A DNA stretch of 10,928 nt from Lachnospiraceae bacterium UBA1683 (GCA_002320245.1 DCKD01000018.1:45367-56294), one strand, 5' to 3'. Shown: positions 1 to 5,913, counted from the first letter of the stretch. A program made the numbers and translations. The notes: a model not told the origin generated them from the letters alone.

Positions 1-252
1 GTAACTGGATGCAACTGGAACGACAGTACCAACGGCTATGCGGGCGAAGGGTGTGTAATTGATGCCGTACAGGTATATTATAATACCCCGGCTGATATTG
101 TCGAAAAATACGGATATCAGAAAGCGCAGTACCGAGTAAGCATAGTAAATAGAAGTTATTATGACTGGCAATTCGACAACGAAACAGGGAACGGTCAAGA
201 TGGATATGCCGGAGCGTTCGGAATGGCAATGGACAGATTCCAGCTGTTCTAA
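1..252 (+). CDS. C-terminal end of a probable prophage endolysin / cell-wall hydrolase (5' end outside window)
   Basis: The frame is open from the first base and ends at TAA 250-252, giving the last 83 residues of a longer protein. What is visible is aromatic- and glycine-rich, with two similar stretches: NGYAGEGCVIDAVQVYY near residues 11-27 and DGYAGAFGMAMDRFQLF at the very end, the second preceded by YYDWQFDNETGNGQ. Tails of this kind (W/Y-rich, 'DGYAG..G...D.FQ') occur at the C-termini of Lachnospiraceae phage lysins and amidases, where they are thought to bind the cell wall; they resemble clostridial hydrophobic-W-type repeats. The catalytic domain lies outside the window, so the enzyme class cannot be told. 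A strong terminator follows directly, as expected at the end of a lysis module. The family call rests on remembered similarity, not on a search. Confidence 0.6.
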   Translation, partial: VTGCNWNDSTNGYAGEGCVIDAVQVYYNTPADIVEKYGYQKAQYRVSIVNRSYYDWQFDNETGNGQDGYAGAFGMAMDRFQLF

Positions 253-272
253 TTTGATATTGACATTGTTGT

Positions 273-305
273 GCTCTCGGTCTTCGGGCTGAGAGCCATT
301 TTTAT
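273..305 (+). terminator. Rho-independent terminator with UUCG loop
   Basis: GCTCTCGG (273-280) pairs with CTGAGAGC (289-296). The stem continues through T281-G288 and C282-G287 to close a C(UUCG)G tetraloop at 283-286, and a T-rich run (ccatttttatt) follows. It ends transcription of the lysin gene 20 bases after its stop codon. Confidence 0.85.
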
Positions 306-333
306 TGCGATTTTTTCATCAATGAATTATAAT
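305..333 (+). promoter_or_regulatory. SigA-type promoter for the 83-residue gene
   Basis: TTGCGA (305-310) and TATAAT (328-333) are separated by exactly 17 bases. The -10 box is perfect and the -35 box matches 4 of 6. The predicted transcript starts near 340, about 34 bases before the ATG at 374. The promoter lies just after the lysin terminator, so the next gene appears to be transcribed independently. Confidence 0.7.
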
Positions 334-373
334 CAATACAAGAGATTTTTGATTGGTGGGAAAAGAGGATAAA

Positions 374-625
374 ATGCAAAAATGCACGATAAGGTTTAGA
401 GATATGATTGTTGTGTGTGAAGGTGAAGGAGAGCGCATAGCGGATATTCAACAATTCTGCAGGATACAAAGAGAAACTGGATGCATAGATCTGAGTAAAG
501 TTCTGAATCGTCTAGCATTCAACAAGATGAAATCAAACGTTATAGGTATAGGACTTAAGAATAAGTTGTGCGCAGTGATTATAAATAGGTATCTTAAGCG
601 CGATGGATTATACTTGTACGATTAG
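374..625 (+). CDS. Small protein of unknown function, independently transcribed at the prophage end
   Basis: This is an 83-residue protein starting MQKCTIRFRDMIVVCEGEG. I chose ATG 374 because AGAGG (364-368) sits 5 bases upstream and the consensus promoter at 305-333 gives a short leader. A TTG at 353 is in frame but has no ribosome site. I do not recognise the family. The sequence is basic overall, has four cysteines (residues 4, 17, 29, 38 region), no membrane segment and no signal peptide. The first third reads as beta-strand-like (CTIRFRDMIVVCEGEG) and the rest as helical. Its own terminator-isolated promoter downstream of a lysin is typical of phage 'moron' genes expressed in the lysogen. 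That is inference from layout; no function can be assigned. Its TAG stop overlaps the start of a 10-bp inverted repeat. Confidence 0.65.
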   Translation: MQKCTIRFRDMIVVCEGEGERIADIQQFCRIQRETGCIDLSKVLNRLAFNKMKSNVIGIGLKNKLCAVIINRYLKRDGLYLYD

Positions 626-712
626 CATTTTAAGGAACTATTGAGAACTGTCGAGATTCAGCACATTTGTACATTACTTGTATGCTTTTAAGTAAATAAT
701 GGCTTAAAATGC
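625..712. repeat. Perfect 10-bp inverted repeat with 68-base spacer, plus a near copy
   Basis: GCATTTTAAG (625-634) is matched exactly by its reverse complement CTTAAAATGC (703-712). A related GCTTTTAAG lies at 684-692. The elements begin at the stop codon of the last apparent phage gene. They could be arm-type recombinase sites near a phage attachment site, or chance in AT-rich DNA. Confidence 0.4.
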
Positions 713-786
713 GGGTTTTATGTTTCCGTTGAGGAAGCAGCGAAGGCTGGCAAGTTCTGAGAATCAGATAATCAGTAAAAAAAGAC

Positions 787-919
787 TGCGCGTAAAGCGC
801 AATCTTCGCGCGCGGGCGGACTGCAAAGCAGTAACCTCATCTCCGCGGGCTGCGCATCATCACACGCAGTGTGTTTTTATGGTATCGGAAATTCGAAGAA
901 CTTTCCGATACCATAAAAA
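787..919. repeat. Cluster of hairpins, possibly a dispersed intergenic repeat
   Basis: Four stem-loops follow one another: TGCGC/GCGCA (787-801), ACTGC/GCAGT (820-832), CACAC/GTGTG (861-873) and an 18-bp perfect palindrome, arms 874-891 and 902-919, with a 10-base loop. GC content is markedly higher at 787-860 than in the surrounding AT-rich DNA. Both outer ends of the large palindrome are T5/A5, so it has the same form on both strands and is not a one-way terminator. Such dense hairpins between genes are typical of short dispersed repeats in Lachnospiraceae; copy number cannot be judged here. Confidence 0.55.
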
Positions 920-921
920 AG

Positions 922-957
922 TACCGTAATCGTAAAAGGTTATGGTATTTTTTTATT
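922..957 (+). terminator. Rho-independent terminator
   Basis: TACCGTAA (922-929) pairs with TTATGGTA (940-947), including one G-T pair, with loop 930-939, followed by seven T. The same TTATGGTA segment is also perfectly complementary to TACCATAA at 909-916 in the preceding palindrome, so the two hairpins are mutually exclusive partners. Confidence 0.6.
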
Positions 958-1027
958 CTTATTTCTCATAAAAATGGAATATGGGACATATCCTAATAGA
1001 TAGAATGTGCTAAATGGAGGTGCAGAA

Positions 1028-1132
1028 ATGATTGGATATGTAATCAGTTTTATAATCGGAATAATTTCCGGGGCTGTAGTGATGTCTCTTGCTCATGCGG
1101 CAGAAGCGGAATCAAGAAGACGAGGAGAATAA
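1028..1132 (+). CDS. DUF3789-like 34-residue membrane peptide
   Basis: ATG 1028 has GGAGG (1016-1020) 7 bases upstream; the frame ends at TAA 1130-1132. The peptide begins MIGYVISFIIGIISGAVVMS, a single membrane segment over about residues 3-21, and continues LAHAAEAESRRRGE, a charged, arginine-rich tail. This layout (MIG-type hydrophobic helix, then small residues with A/E and an RRR/RRM motif, about 35 residues) matches the DUF3789 family as I know it, found mostly on phages and integrative conjugative elements of Firmicutes; its function is unknown. The position next to a prophage end fits that. The gap to the D-lactate dehydrogenase start is only 15 bases, so the two are probably on one transcript. 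The family call is moderately sure, the existence of the gene more so because of the strong ribosome site. Confidence 0.6.
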   Translation: MIGYVISFIIGIISGAVVMSLAHAAEAESRRRGE

Positions 1133-1147
1133 GGAGCGTATGCTACA

Positions 1148-2146
1148 ATGAAAATTTTATTTTATGATACAAAGGGTTATGACGAAACTTCATTTGAGAA
1201 ACGCCGGGAGGAGTTCCCGGAGATTGAAATTGATTACCTGAAGCCGGAGTTGGCGCCGAACACTGCGAAACTGGCAAAAGGGTACGATGCCGTCTGTGCA
1301 TTTGTCAATTGTGATGTCGGAACGGAAACAGTTGAAATTCTCCATCAATGTCAGGTGGGGCTGATTTTGCTGCGGTGCGCAGGATTTAACAATGTGGATA
1401 TTGAGCGGGCAAATAATTATGGCATCCGGGTGATGCGCGTACCAGGATATTCGCCGGAGGCAGTGGCAGAACATGCAATGGCACTGGCACTCTCGGCGAA
1501 TCGGAGAATTCATAAGGCGTATGTGCGTGTGCGGGAAAATGATTTCAGTCTGGGCGGTATGCTTGGTTTTAATTTCTATAAGAAAACAGCGGGGATTGTC
1601 GGAACAGGGAAAATCGGGGCTGCGATGGCGCGAATCTGTAATGGCTTTGGAATGCATGTGATTGCCTTCGACAAATATCACAATCCGGATTTGGAGTTTG
1701 TTGAATATGTGGAAATGGAGGAGCTGCTGGCAAAGAGCGATTTGATTTCACTGCATTGTCCCCTGACGGACGAAACGTATCATCTGATAAGACGGGAGAC
1801 TATCCAGAAAATGAAGGATGGTGTGATTCTTGTCAATACATCCCGGGGCGGGCTCGTGAAGACGGAGGATTTGATTGAAGGAATCCGCGCAAGAAAATTT
1901 TTTGCAGCGGGTCTGGATGTTTATGAAGAGGAGAAGAAAAATGTATTTGAAGACCGTTCCGATGAAATCCTGGAATCTTCGATTACGGCCCGGCTGCTGT
2001 CCTTCCCAAATGTAGTCATTACTTCTCATCAGGGTTTTTTTACGGAGGAGGCGCTTGCATCAATCAGTGAGACAACGCTGGAAAATGCAATGGCATATAT
2101 GAGAAGAAAAAAGAGTGGAAATGAAGTAGATGGAAGTAATATGTAA
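1148..2146 (+). CDS. ldhA: D-lactate dehydrogenase (fermentative, NAD-dependent)
   Basis: Reduces pyruvate to D-lactate with NADH in the cytoplasm, regenerating NAD+ during fermentation. The 332-residue length is that of the D-2-hydroxyacid dehydrogenase family. The NAD-binding loop is GTGKIG at residues 152-157, followed by an acidic residue D175 that selects NAD over NADP. The catalytic triad is present: R233 in NTSRGG, E262 after LDVYEE and H294 in TSHQGFFTEEA; by alignment these match R235, E264 and H296 of the lactobacillar enzyme. The segment HQGFFTEEAL is characteristic of the LdhA branch rather than of phosphoglycerate dehydrogenase. GGAG (1133-1136) is 11 bases upstream of ATG 1148, somewhat far. 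An ATG at 1140 stops after three codons, so 1148 is the start. A terminator follows immediately. A related 2-hydroxyacid dehydrogenase specificity (e.g. hydroxyisocaproate) cannot be excluded. Confidence 0.9.
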   Translation: MKILFYDTKGYDETSFEKRREEFPEIEIDYLKPELAPNTAKLAKGYDAVCAFVNCDVGTETVEILHQCQVGLILLRCAGFNNVDIERANNYGIRVMRVPGYSPEAVAEHAMALALSANRRIHKAYVRVRENDFSLGGMLGFNFYKKTAGIVGTGKIGAAMARICNGFGMHVIAFDKYHNPDLEFVEYVEMEELLAKSDLISLHCPLTDETYHLIRRETIQKMKDGVILVNTSRGGLVKTEDLIEGIRARKFFAAGLDVYEEEKKNVFEDRSDEILESSITARLLSFPNVVITSHQGFFTEEALASISETTLENAMAYMRRKKSGNEVDGSNM

Positions 2147-2154
2147 AATCAAAA

Positions 2155-2214
2155 GCGGCTGAAAGACCTGTCAGTTAACCAGTTTGGACAAGTCTTTGGG
2201 CCGTCTTTTGTTTT
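2155..2214 (+). terminator. Rho-independent terminator of ldhA
   Basis: The 13-base arms 2155-2167 (GCGGCTGAAAGAC) and 2192-2204 pair with one mismatch and two wobble pairs. They are followed by CTTTTGTTTT. The stem starts 8 bases after the ldhA stop. Confidence 0.8.
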
Positions 2215-2238
2215 GGTATACGGAGATTTTCAAAGGTT

Positions 2239-2562
2239 ATGGAACAGGGAAAAGCAGTATCTGTGCTTTATAGCCGGATTACAGAATATCTTGCGGGTAT
2301 GTTTTCTTCCGGTGTCATGACAGAGCAGCAGGCAACCCAGACAGCCGGACTGATGTATGTGCCGAGTGATATCGACCGGGTAGGAAAGCTTGCTATGGAG
2401 GTCGGCGTGGGAATTCAGGATAAAATTGATAAGAGGTACAAGTATTCGAATGAGGCAATGAAGGACTTGCAAAAGAGCCTGAAGCTGATTCAGGATATGT
2501 ATCAGGAGGACGGAAAGGTGCTCTTCACCGGAGATTCCAAATATGCGAGAGAGCTGACAGCC
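2239..2562 (+). pseudogene. Remnant of a Na/Pi cotransporter (C-terminal PhoU-like region)
   Basis: About 108 codons of recognisable sequence: YSRITEYLAGMFSSG, MTEQQATQTAGLMYV, SDIDRVGKLAMEV, YKYSNEAMKDLQKSL, IQDMYQE. These are the helical PhoU-like cytoplasmic repeats found at the C-terminus of Na+/phosphate cotransporter (NptA/PhoU-tail) proteins of Clostridia, normally about 550-600 residues long with some ten membrane segments. No membrane part is present: the upstream DNA is the ldhA terminator. ATG 2239 has no ribosome site. After about residue 108 similarity stops and the frame runs antisense into the CarD gene's terminator and coding region. So it lacks both its transport domain and its end; it is a decayed fragment. 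The nearby ppk suggests an ancestral phosphate-handling cluster, which is inference. Confidence 0.65.
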
Positions 2563-2591
2563 CTTTGTCCACCGATGGGAAGGTCAGTAAT

Positions 2592-2646
2592 AAAAAAAGT
2601 ACGTGAAACCGGCACAGAAGGAAAAGTGCACGTTTTCACGTACTTT
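2592..2646 (-). terminator. Rho-independent terminator of the CarD-family gene
   Basis: A perfect 13-bp stem: AAAGTACGTGAAA (2596-2608) with TTTCACGTACTTT (2634-2646). Read on the minus strand it ends in a seven-T run (2598-2592). It starts two bases past the minus-strand TGA at 2649-2651. Confidence 0.85.
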
Positions 2647-2648
2647 AA

Positions 2649-3161
2649 TCATTTGGAAGATGTTGTTAATAGGTCTCTGAGTAAGGATTTAATTTGTGAG
2701 ATGTCTTTGTTTAAAGAAACGGCAAGTTCGCCACAAAGATTATCAGCGGCTGTTTTCAGAATACGTTCATGTGTCGTAGCAAGCCGCTTTCCTGCTTGTT
2801 TTCTAAGGTGTTGTTCGCGTGAAAGTGTCTTAATTACTTTCAGCCACTCATTACATTGACCGGAAGAAATGGCTTCTTTACATTTCTCGTCAAATTCTTT
2901 CCGGTTACTGGATTCAATATCTTCCAATTTCGGAGCTATCTCCAGTAGATGATAGGCTTCGGCCTGTGTTATGATTCTTCTGCGATACGCTCCTTTTTTT
3001 GTGTCAACAGGGCAGTAGATAATACCATTCTGCCGGTATACTGGACGCAGCATATAGTACTGATGCTTTTCCCGGCTGCCAGGAACATCTTTCAGGGTAA
3101 TGCCTTCTACCTTGCAGACACCATTACAACCATAAGAAATATAATCGCCTTCTCTGTACAG
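2649..3161 (-). CDS. carD: CarD-family RNA polymerase-binding transcription regulator with apparent CTG start
   Basis: CarD/CdnL proteins bind the RNA polymerase beta subunit and stabilise open complexes. The minus-strand frame reads (M)YREGDYISYGCNGVCKVEG, then YYMLRPVY, NGIIYCPVDT and RRIITQAEAYHLL: the classic CarD RNAP-interaction domain (about residues 1-65), followed by a helical C-terminal domain. An ATG start at 3053 would cut off half of the interaction domain and has no ribosome site. Between the in-frame stop at 3215-3213 and 3053 there is no ATG, GTG or TTG. CTG at 3161-3159 lies 9 bases after AAAGGGG (3177-3171) and places the initiator exactly where the family starts (M-Y/F-K/R-x-GD), giving 170 residues, the usual length. 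A promoter at 3244-3215 and a strong terminator support expression. The gene lies opposite the truncated Na/Pi remnant. The alternative is a start-codon mutation that has silenced it. Confidence 0.85.
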   Translation of the reverse strand: MYREGDYISYGCNGVCKVEGITLKDVPGSREKHQYYMLRPVYRQNGIIYCPVDTKKGAYRRRIITQAEAYHLLEIAPKLEDIESSNRKEFDEKCKEAISSGQCNEWLKVIKTLSREQHLRKQAGKRLATTHERILKTAADNLCGELAVSLNKDISQIKSLLRDLLTTSSK

Positions 3162-3214
3162 TTGTATCAGCCCCTTTCTGTAAATTGTAAAGCGAATCTT
3201 TTTTACACATATTC

Positions 3215-3244
3215 ATTTTAACAGATTTATCAAAGAAATGTAAG
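3215..3244 (-). promoter_or_regulatory. Probable promoter of the CarD-family gene
   Basis: On the minus strand CTTACA (3244-3239) and TAAAAT (3220-3215) are 18 bases apart. Predicted transcription begins near 3208, giving a leader of about 47 bases to the CTG at 3161 that contains AAAGGGG. The region 3162-3331 is otherwise AT-rich with no gene. Confidence 0.5.
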
Positions 3245-3331
3245 AAAAATTTAAAAAAATATGATATTTATACAAATTAGCTGAAAATTGTGATTTTATA
3301 GCTATTAAAAATTTACATAGATTTTACGTTA

Positions 3332-3360
3332 ATGACAAGAAAATTTGCTGTGTTTATACT
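3332..3360 (+). promoter_or_regulatory. SigA-type promoter of ppk
   Basis: ATGACA (3332-3337) and TATACT (3355-3360) are separated by 17 bases, each close to consensus. Transcription is predicted near 3367, leaving a leader of about 126 bases before ppk. Confidence 0.7.
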
Positions 3361-3366
3361 ATGATG

Positions 3367-3492
3367 TAGGGGTCAAAAGGTATTTTGCCACCTTGATGCT
3401 ACGGCTTGTTCCGCACTTTGTGCTCCCGCATGGCATCATACGATTCTGATATGGAAAGTAGTGTAAAAGGATATTTGAAAGGAAAACGGAAG
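3367..3492 (+). promoter_or_regulatory. Hairpin-rich 5' leader of ppk
   Basis: AAGGT (3377-3381) pairs with ACCTT (3390-3394). TGATGC (3394-3399) pairs with GCATCA (3433-3438) and encloses two small hairpins, CGG/CCG (3402-3404 and 3411-3413) and GCAC/GTGC (3413-3416 and 3420-3423), which compete for one base. The compact nested fold could be a regulatory leader or a dispersed repeat inserted before ppk. No T-run follows, so it is not a terminator. I cannot match it to a known riboswitch class. Confidence 0.4.
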
Positions 3493-5547
3493 ATGAATAA
3501 CAACATTTTTATGAACAGGGAACTTTCCTGGCTCAAGTTTAATGCACGTGTTTTGGAGGAAGCGGAGAATGCAAAGAATCCTCTGTGTGAACGGCTGACA
3601 TTCGCATCAATCTACCAAAGTAATCTGGATGAGTTTTTTATGGTGCGCGTGGGCTCTCTCATTGACCAGATGTATCTGGATGAGAACATCCGTGATAATA
3701 AGACGAATATGACGCCGAAGGAGCAGCTTGAGGCAATTCTTCATCAGGTTAACAAAATGAACCGCAAGCGTGATGCCGTATACGAAGAGATTATGGACAG
3801 TATGGAGGAATATGGGGTACGCATTGCAAGCATCCGGAAACTTGAGAAACGCCAGAAAGAGTATCTGGAACGGTATTTTGATGACGAAATCGCACCAATT
3901 ATTTCCCCGTCCATTGTCGGAAAGAGACAGCCGTTTCCCTTTCTGAAAAATAAGGAAATCTATGCGGTTGTTGTATTGGAAACAAAACGTGGAAAAGAGA
4001 AACTGGGAATTATCCCATGCAGCAACGGCGGAGTCGCGAGACTGATTGAACTGCCGGATGAAAAAGGGACATATGTGCTCTCTGAGGAATTGATTCTGCA
4101 CCATATGCCGAGGGTGTTCAAAGGATATCATATCAAGGCAAAATCATTGATTCGGGTGACGAGAAATGCGGATATTGATGCCGATGCATTGTATGATGAG
4201 GATTTGGACTACCGTGACTTTATGGTGGAAATTATCAAACGGAGAAAAAAACTGGCGCCGGTCCGTCTGGAACTTTCGCGCGGGATGGATGGAGATATCG
4301 TGAATACATTGTGCGAGTATCTGGATTTGGATACAAATTATGTATTCCGCAGTTATATTCCGCTGGATTTGTCTTTTATTTTCCAGATTCAGGATGGACT
4401 GCGCATGACCCCGGAGCTGTTTTATGAGAAACGGATTCCGCAAAAATCACCGCAGTTTGATACAAGCCGTTCAATTCTTGAGCAGATTAAAGAAGGGGAC
4501 AGAATGCTGTCTTATCCATACGAAAGTATGAAACCATTTCTACAGATGCTTCGGGAGGCTGCAAATGATGACGATGTATTGTCCATTAAGATGACGCTTT
4601 ACCGTGTGGCGAAACAGAGTAAAGTGGTGGAGGCACTGATTGATGCCGCAGAAAATGGAAAAGAAGTACTCGTACTTGTCGAGCTGAAGGCGAGATTTGA
4701 TGAGGAAAATAATATTGAATGGTCACGCCGTCTGGAAGATGCCGGATGCAGGGTGATTTATGGACTGGACGGGTACAAGGTACATTCCAAGCTCTGCCAG
4801 ATTACAAAGAAGACAGATAACCATGTGGAATATTATACACAGATTGGTACGGGAAACTATAATGAGAAAACGGCGCGTTTGTATACGGATCTGTCACTGA
4901 TGACTGCGAATGAAGACATTGGTCTTGAGGCTGCCACGGTATTTCAGGCGCTTTCCATGGGTGAGACTGTGGAACATACCGGGCATCTTCTTGTTGCGCC
5001 AAAATGTCTGCAGAATAAGATCCTGGCAATGATTGATGAAGAAATTGCACATGCAAATGCCGGAGAGCCGGCTTACATCGGCGTGAAAATCAATTCTCTG
5101 ACAGACAGGAAAATCATCGGGAAACTGATTGCGGCATCCAAAGCAGGTGTGAAGATTGATATGATTGTCCGTGGTATTTGCTGCCTGATTCCGGGAGTGG
5201 AAGGTGAGACAGACAATATCCGTGTCATCAGTATTGTGGGACGTTATCTGGAACATTCGAGAATATATATCTTTGGGCCGCAGGAGCGTCAAAAGATATA
5301 CATTGCATCTGCAGATTTTATGACAAGAAATACACTGCGGCGTGTAGAAGTCGCAGCGCCAATTTATGAGGAAGCACTTCGTCTGCAGTTGAATGAGATG
5401 TTTATTACAATGTTAAGCGACAATCAGAAAGCACGTCAGTTGGACAGTGAAGGAAATTATAAGATTCTTCCGTCCGGGGGCGCACCGCTGAACTCGCAGG
5501 AATTTTTTGTACAGCAGGCGTATAATAATGCAGAAGGAGTTGGATGA
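3493..5547 (+). CDS. ppk: Polyphosphate kinase 1
   Basis: Reversibly transfers the gamma phosphate of ATP to inorganic polyphosphate in the cytoplasm, for phosphate and energy storage. From ATG 3493 the protein has 684 residues, normal for PPK1. Order: N-terminal domain (FMNRELSWLKFN at residues 6-17; LDEFFMVRVGSL at 45-56), head domain, then two phospholipase-D-like catalytic domains. The autophosphorylated histidine is H431 in GYKVHSKL; the second active-site histidine is H588 in YLEHSRIYIF. Arginine R371 (MTLYRVAKQS) and R401 (LKARFDEENN) match known phosphate-binding positions. The C-terminus (GGAPLNSQEFFVQQAY) is complete. I chose 3493 because family members begin just before NRELSW; AAAGGA lies 10 bases upstream. 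An in-frame TTG at 3406 lies inside the structured leader. Its 3' end overlaps a CorA fragment in the +1 frame. Confidence 0.95.
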   Translation: MNNNIFMNRELSWLKFNARVLEEAENAKNPLCERLTFASIYQSNLDEFFMVRVGSLIDQMYLDENIRDNKTNMTPKEQLEAILHQVNKMNRKRDAVYEEIMDSMEEYGVRIASIRKLEKRQKEYLERYFDDEIAPIISPSIVGKRQPFPFLKNKEIYAVVVLETKRGKEKLGIIPCSNGGVARLIELPDEKGTYVLSEELILHHMPRVFKGYHIKAKSLIRVTRNADIDADALYDEDLDYRDFMVEIIKRRKKLAPVRLELSRGMDGDIVNTLCEYLDLDTNYVFRSYIPLDLSFIFQIQDGLRMTPELFYEKRIPQKSPQFDTSRSILEQIKEGDRMLSYPYESMKPFLQMLREAANDDDVLSIKMTLYRVAKQSKVVEALIDAAENGKEVLVLVELKARFDEENNIEWSRRLEDAGCRVIYGLDGYKVHSKLCQITKKTDNHVEYYTQIGTGNYNEKTARLYTDLSLMTANEDIGLEAATVFQALSMGETVEHTGHLLVAPKCLQNKILAMIDEEIAHANAGEPAYIGVKINSLTDRKIIGKLIAASKAGVKIDMIVRGICCLIPGVEGETDNIRVISIVGRYLEHSRIYIFGPQERQKIYIASADFMTRNTLRRVEVAAPIYEEALRLQLNEMFITMLSDNQKARQLDSEGNYKILPSGGAPLNSQEFFVQQAYNNAEGVG

Positions 5548-5887
5548 AAATGAGAACCACTTTTTTATGAAAAAGCATCTGAAATATTTCGGAACGATAT
5601 CTGACCGTGCAGACGGGCTGATGAGCAAGACTGCACATTTGCTGGAATATGCACAGCAGATACGGGATGCGTATCAGGCGCAGGTGGACGAGAAACAGAA
5701 CAGCAATATGCAGTTTCTGACAGTGATTTCCACGATTTTCTTTCCGCTGACATTGATTACCGGGTGGTATGGCATGAATTTCCGAGATATGCCGGAGCTG
5801 GAAAACGGATATCCCGGAGTGGTTGTCCTGAGTATGATAGTGGTTGCTGTCTGCATCTTTGTATTCAAAAAGAAGAAAATATTTTAG
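5528..5887 (+). pseudogene. corA: C-terminal fragment of a CorA-type Mg2+ transporter
   Basis: The frame encodes 119 residues from ATG 5528. Residues 1-60 correspond to the long stalk helix of CorA (FGTISDRADGLMSKTAHLLEYAQQ, IRDAYQAQVDEKQNS). Then comes the first membrane helix (about 63-81), the signature GMNF at 82-85 inside LITGWYGMNF, the periplasmic loop (MPELENGYPG) and the second membrane helix (about 97-113) with a KKKK end. Full CorA is about 300-350 residues and forms a pentameric channel; the whole N-terminal cytosolic domain is missing here. The frame lies +1 relative to ppk and overlaps its last 20 bases. No ribosome site precedes 5528: the only AAGGAG (5532-5537) lies inside the frame and would serve an ATG at 5544 that stops after eight codons. 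A deletion that joined the ppk end to the middle of corA is the simplest explanation. A translated minimal membrane piece is possible but unlikely. Confidence 0.75.
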
Positions 5888-5913
5888 CTTTTTAGAAATC
5901 TCGGGTATATCTT

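Larger units (their letters stand above)
626..1027. other. Intergenic region without a convincing gene; element boundary
   Basis: About 400 bases. From the left it holds the 10-bp inverted repeat (to 712), then a short in-frame tail at 692-760 (VNNGLKCGFYVSVEEAAKAGKF, then stop) with no start, which might be the 3' end of a broken gene. Then come a hairpin cluster (787-919), a terminator (922-957) and the ribosome site GGAGG (1016-1020) of the next gene. An ATG frame at 720-929 runs through the hairpins, has no ribosome site and a composition unlike protein, so I do not call it. Confidence 0.5.

Noticed and set aside
720..929. Open frame of 69 codons on the + strand
   Set aside because: It has no ribosome site, runs through a cluster of hairpins and has arginine-rich, low-complexity composition; the DNA is better explained as repeats.
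787..957. CRISPR array or tRNA in the hairpin cluster
   Set aside because: There are no regularly spaced identical repeats, no cloverleaf and no CCA end; the stems are unrelated to each other in sequence.
2563..2859. Continuation of the + strand frame after the Na/Pi remnant
   Set aside because: It is antisense to the terminator and coding region of the CarD gene and no longer resembles the transporter.
3406..3492. Longer ppk start at TTG 3406
   Set aside because: This region forms the leader hairpins, has no ribosome site and adds residues never seen before the NRELSW start of the family.
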